Shown here one piece after another: positions 63,301 to 64,000 of a DNA stretch of 64,000 nt. The notes under the pieces were generated by a model. That model saw nothing but the letters and a program-made list of their open reading frames with translations, was not told the origin of the DNA and searched no databases. Within the stretch, counting starts at the first letter, position 1. Each line of letters begins with the position of its first letter. Source of the DNA: Acanthochlamys bracteata. Taxonomy: Eukaryota; Streptophyta; Magnoliopsida; Pandanales; Velloziaceae. The translations under genes were made by a program, and so were the position numbers. The stretch lies in NCBI GenBank assembly GCA_019914995.1, contig CM034128.1, positions 10,745,501-10,809,500 on the forward strand. Direction: 5' to 3'.

Positions 63301-63531
63301 ATCACAAACCACTCCAGTCCAGCTGCAGCAGTCCGAATTCGACACATTGGTGCTCCAACCATTGATGCCAGAACTCACAGCATCAAGAAATCCTCTCAAA
63401 GCTTTCAGATCACCAGGGTCACATGCTTGGCTTTTTGTCAAACCGAATTGCGCAATCAACAGCAAGAGTAATAACAACGAACACCTTGTGTGCATCAACT
63501 GTATCACAGTAAAAACTCCACCTTTCTCCAT
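60385..63531 (-). CDS. PSKR1: Phytosulfokine receptor-like LRR receptor kinase (PSKR1 type)
   Basis: A single exon of 1048 residues. The start is MEKGGVFTVIQ; a second in-frame Met at residue 13 gives a more typical signal peptide (MHTRCSLLLLLLLIAQFG). Then come the LRR N-cap (CDPGDLKALRGFL, DCCSWTGVVC), about 20 LRRs, an island region around residue 515-560 (SSNASQQGSSMQEFPFFSRRN), a transmembrane helix (GFGIAAACLLVIVYIIITR, about residue 690-715) and a Ser/Thr kinase domain from about 775. Kinase motifs are complete: GCGGFGIVYKA, VAIKRL, HRDIKSSN, DFGLARL and GTLGYIPPEYGQ. With FDQANIIGCGGFG and SYMENGSLDYWLHE this closely resembles PSKR1 of carrot and Arabidopsis, the receptor for the sulfated pentapeptide phytosulfokine, with the island domain as the hormone pocket. 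Lack of introns fits the family. Confidence 0.94.
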   Translation of the reverse strand: MEKGGVFTVIQLMHTRCSLLLLLLLIAQFGLTKSQACDPGDLKALRGFLDAVSSGINGWSTNVSNSDCCSWTGVVCDQSSAALRRVVGLQLFNQSIRGTLSDSLAGLDRLTELQLSFNSLHGTVPSKLFSLPRLELLDLSSNQLAGPVPLLFNLPALQVINVSFNSLNGSQPLVVGSRNLTVFDISYNSFSGPINDNICSGSINLHILRLSSNIFYGNIPVGVGNCTSLNELSLDNNQLAGTLPDDLFRLLSLQLLYLQGNKLSGTLNTGLGNLSNLVQLDVSSNNFSGIVPNVFGSLKKLNSFSATSNNFTGSLPSSLSKLSDLRVLNLRSNNLHGKISLDFSSMRYLNYLDLGLNKFQGGIPHSLSRCVELKQLNLASNKLTGEIPDSFKNLSALSYLSLSKNSLSNLSSALQTLQHCRNLTSLVMTRNFKGETMPSDEIKGFENLQVLAIPNCGLVGSIPRWLGKCNRLNVLDISWNQLNGTIPSWLGSLDSLFYVDISNNSLTGEIPNSITLMKSLISSNASQQGSSMQEFPFFSRRNMTGEPLQFNQAGSFHPSLILSHNMLSGQILPGFGNLKRLLMLDLSKNNLSGVIPDNISDISSLEYLDLSHNNLTGGLPSSLTKLNFLSYFSVAFNNLVGPIPVGDQFSTFAAANFEGNPGLCGFHLSSCSNHTSEQPNSEQKKNRGLIVGMTFGFGIAAACLLVIVYIIITRSRSIKKEDCVKVADAGESTEPFSSSLVLLFQSKDNDNKELNIEEILKATNNFDQANIIGCGGFGIVYKATLSDGRKVAIKRLSGDFIQMEREFQAEVETLSRAQHTNLVTLQAYCRVGNVRLLIYSYMENGSLDYWLHEKYEGGGFLDWNKRLQIAKGAARGLAYLHEACEPHILHRDIKSSNILLDESFEAHLADFGLARLILPYNTHVTTDLVGTLGYIPPEYGQSSVATYKGDVYSFGVVLLELLTGRRPVDMTKTKGSRDLIAWVLQMIKERREVEVFEQSIYDEVHESQLMQMLEIARLCVSESPKRRPQTQEVLLSLENIGSEGDVLR

Positions 63532-64000
63532 TCCGTCAACTACCCAGAAACAGAAACGGATTGATAATTCAGATAGAATCTTTTTTTACAAATAAAACTC
63601 AAGAATTCATGGATCAAATTCTTTCCACAGAATTTAGAACTACAGTGAGAAAATTTTATCATCAAAGAAGAAGAAAACCATGGTGGGATCGAAAACAGAA
63701 GAGAGGAAGAGCAAAAGAGAGGAAGACCGAGAAGAAATGAGCTGAAGAAGGCTTTCATTCGAAGAGAAATCGTCTTCTTCGTCTCCATTTCTATAAACTT
63801 CCCTTTTCTTTTTTCTTTTTTTCTTCTTGTTTTCTTTCCTTTTTTGCGTTGGTGGACTTTAGATGGTTTGTTTGTTTAATAACATTAAATAAATAAATCG
63901 AATCCGAACGCCATGGTCGATGGCTGAATGAATTGTGACCGGAGTTAACCGGTTGACATTAGGTAATAGGATATACTTGTTCACCGGTTGCTGTCGGTAA
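63532..64000 (-). promoter_or_regulatory. Receptor kinase leader with upstream ORF, and proximal promoter
   Basis: An upstream frame from ATG 63788 (second in-frame ATG 63758) runs for 82 or 72 codons to a TAG at 63540-63542, leaving only 8 bases before the receptor ATG at 63531. It is hydrophobic in part (SSFLLGLPLFCSSSLLF). Whether it is transcribed depends on the start site; a weak TTTATAG lies just upstream of 63788. The rest is CT-rich and AT-rich promoter DNA. Confidence 0.35.

Overview
This is nuclear DNA of a flowering plant, almost certainly a eudicot. The genes are split by many short AT-rich introns. The predicted proteins are plant-specific or plant-typed: class III peroxidase, plant cysteine oxidase, remorin, phytosulfokine receptor and a chloroplast YceD homologue. 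Intergenic DNA is AT-rich, with microsatellites and MITE-like elements. No organelle, bacterial or viral segment, tRNA, rRNA or CRISPR array was recognised. The species cannot be named from the sequence alone.

Layout, left to right: end of a coiled-coil protein gene (+, to 879); class III peroxidase (-, 1853-3129); peroxisomal polyamine oxidase (-, 4137-7879); DJ-1 homolog D type glyoxalase/deglycase (-, 9587-12873), divergent from a beta-catenin-like protein 1 gene (+, 13206-16569); plant cysteine oxidase (-, 18074-20875); an unrecognised protein with a C-terminal zinc ribbon (-, 22923-26646), divergent from a YceD/DUF177 chloroplast protein (+, 27056-29096); a small intronless SURP-domain gene (+, 30218-30481); a triple CCCH zinc-finger protein (-, 31444-35262); a remorin (-, 36337-38881); a TOM1/TOM3-type seven-helix membrane protein (-, 41541-44126); the Furry/MOR2-PAG1 cell-morphogenesis scaffold in 17 coding exons (-, 45302-59369); and an intronless phytosulfokine-receptor-like LRR kinase (-, 60385-63531).

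Splicing was reconstructed by hand. For each multi-exon gene except the incomplete first one, the exon lengths add up to a whole number of codons with matching phases. The genes are an ordinary chromosomal neighbourhood and not a pathway, although several are redox or stress enzymes (peroxidase, polyamine oxidase, DJ-1D, cysteine oxidase) and two act at the plasma membrane (remorin, PSK receptor).

I found no clearly new multi-gene system. The points most worth a second look are: three GC-AG introns, each the first coding intron of its gene, and a possible fourth; an ambiguous donor in the CTNNBL1 gene that could add 18 residues; the orphan single-SURP gene; the unrecognised zinc-ribbon protein; a Tourist-like MITE inside a Furry intron with TAA target duplications; a second family of about 250-bp AT-rich MITE-like elements present in five copies; and a tandem duplication of about 195 bp inside the YceD intron.
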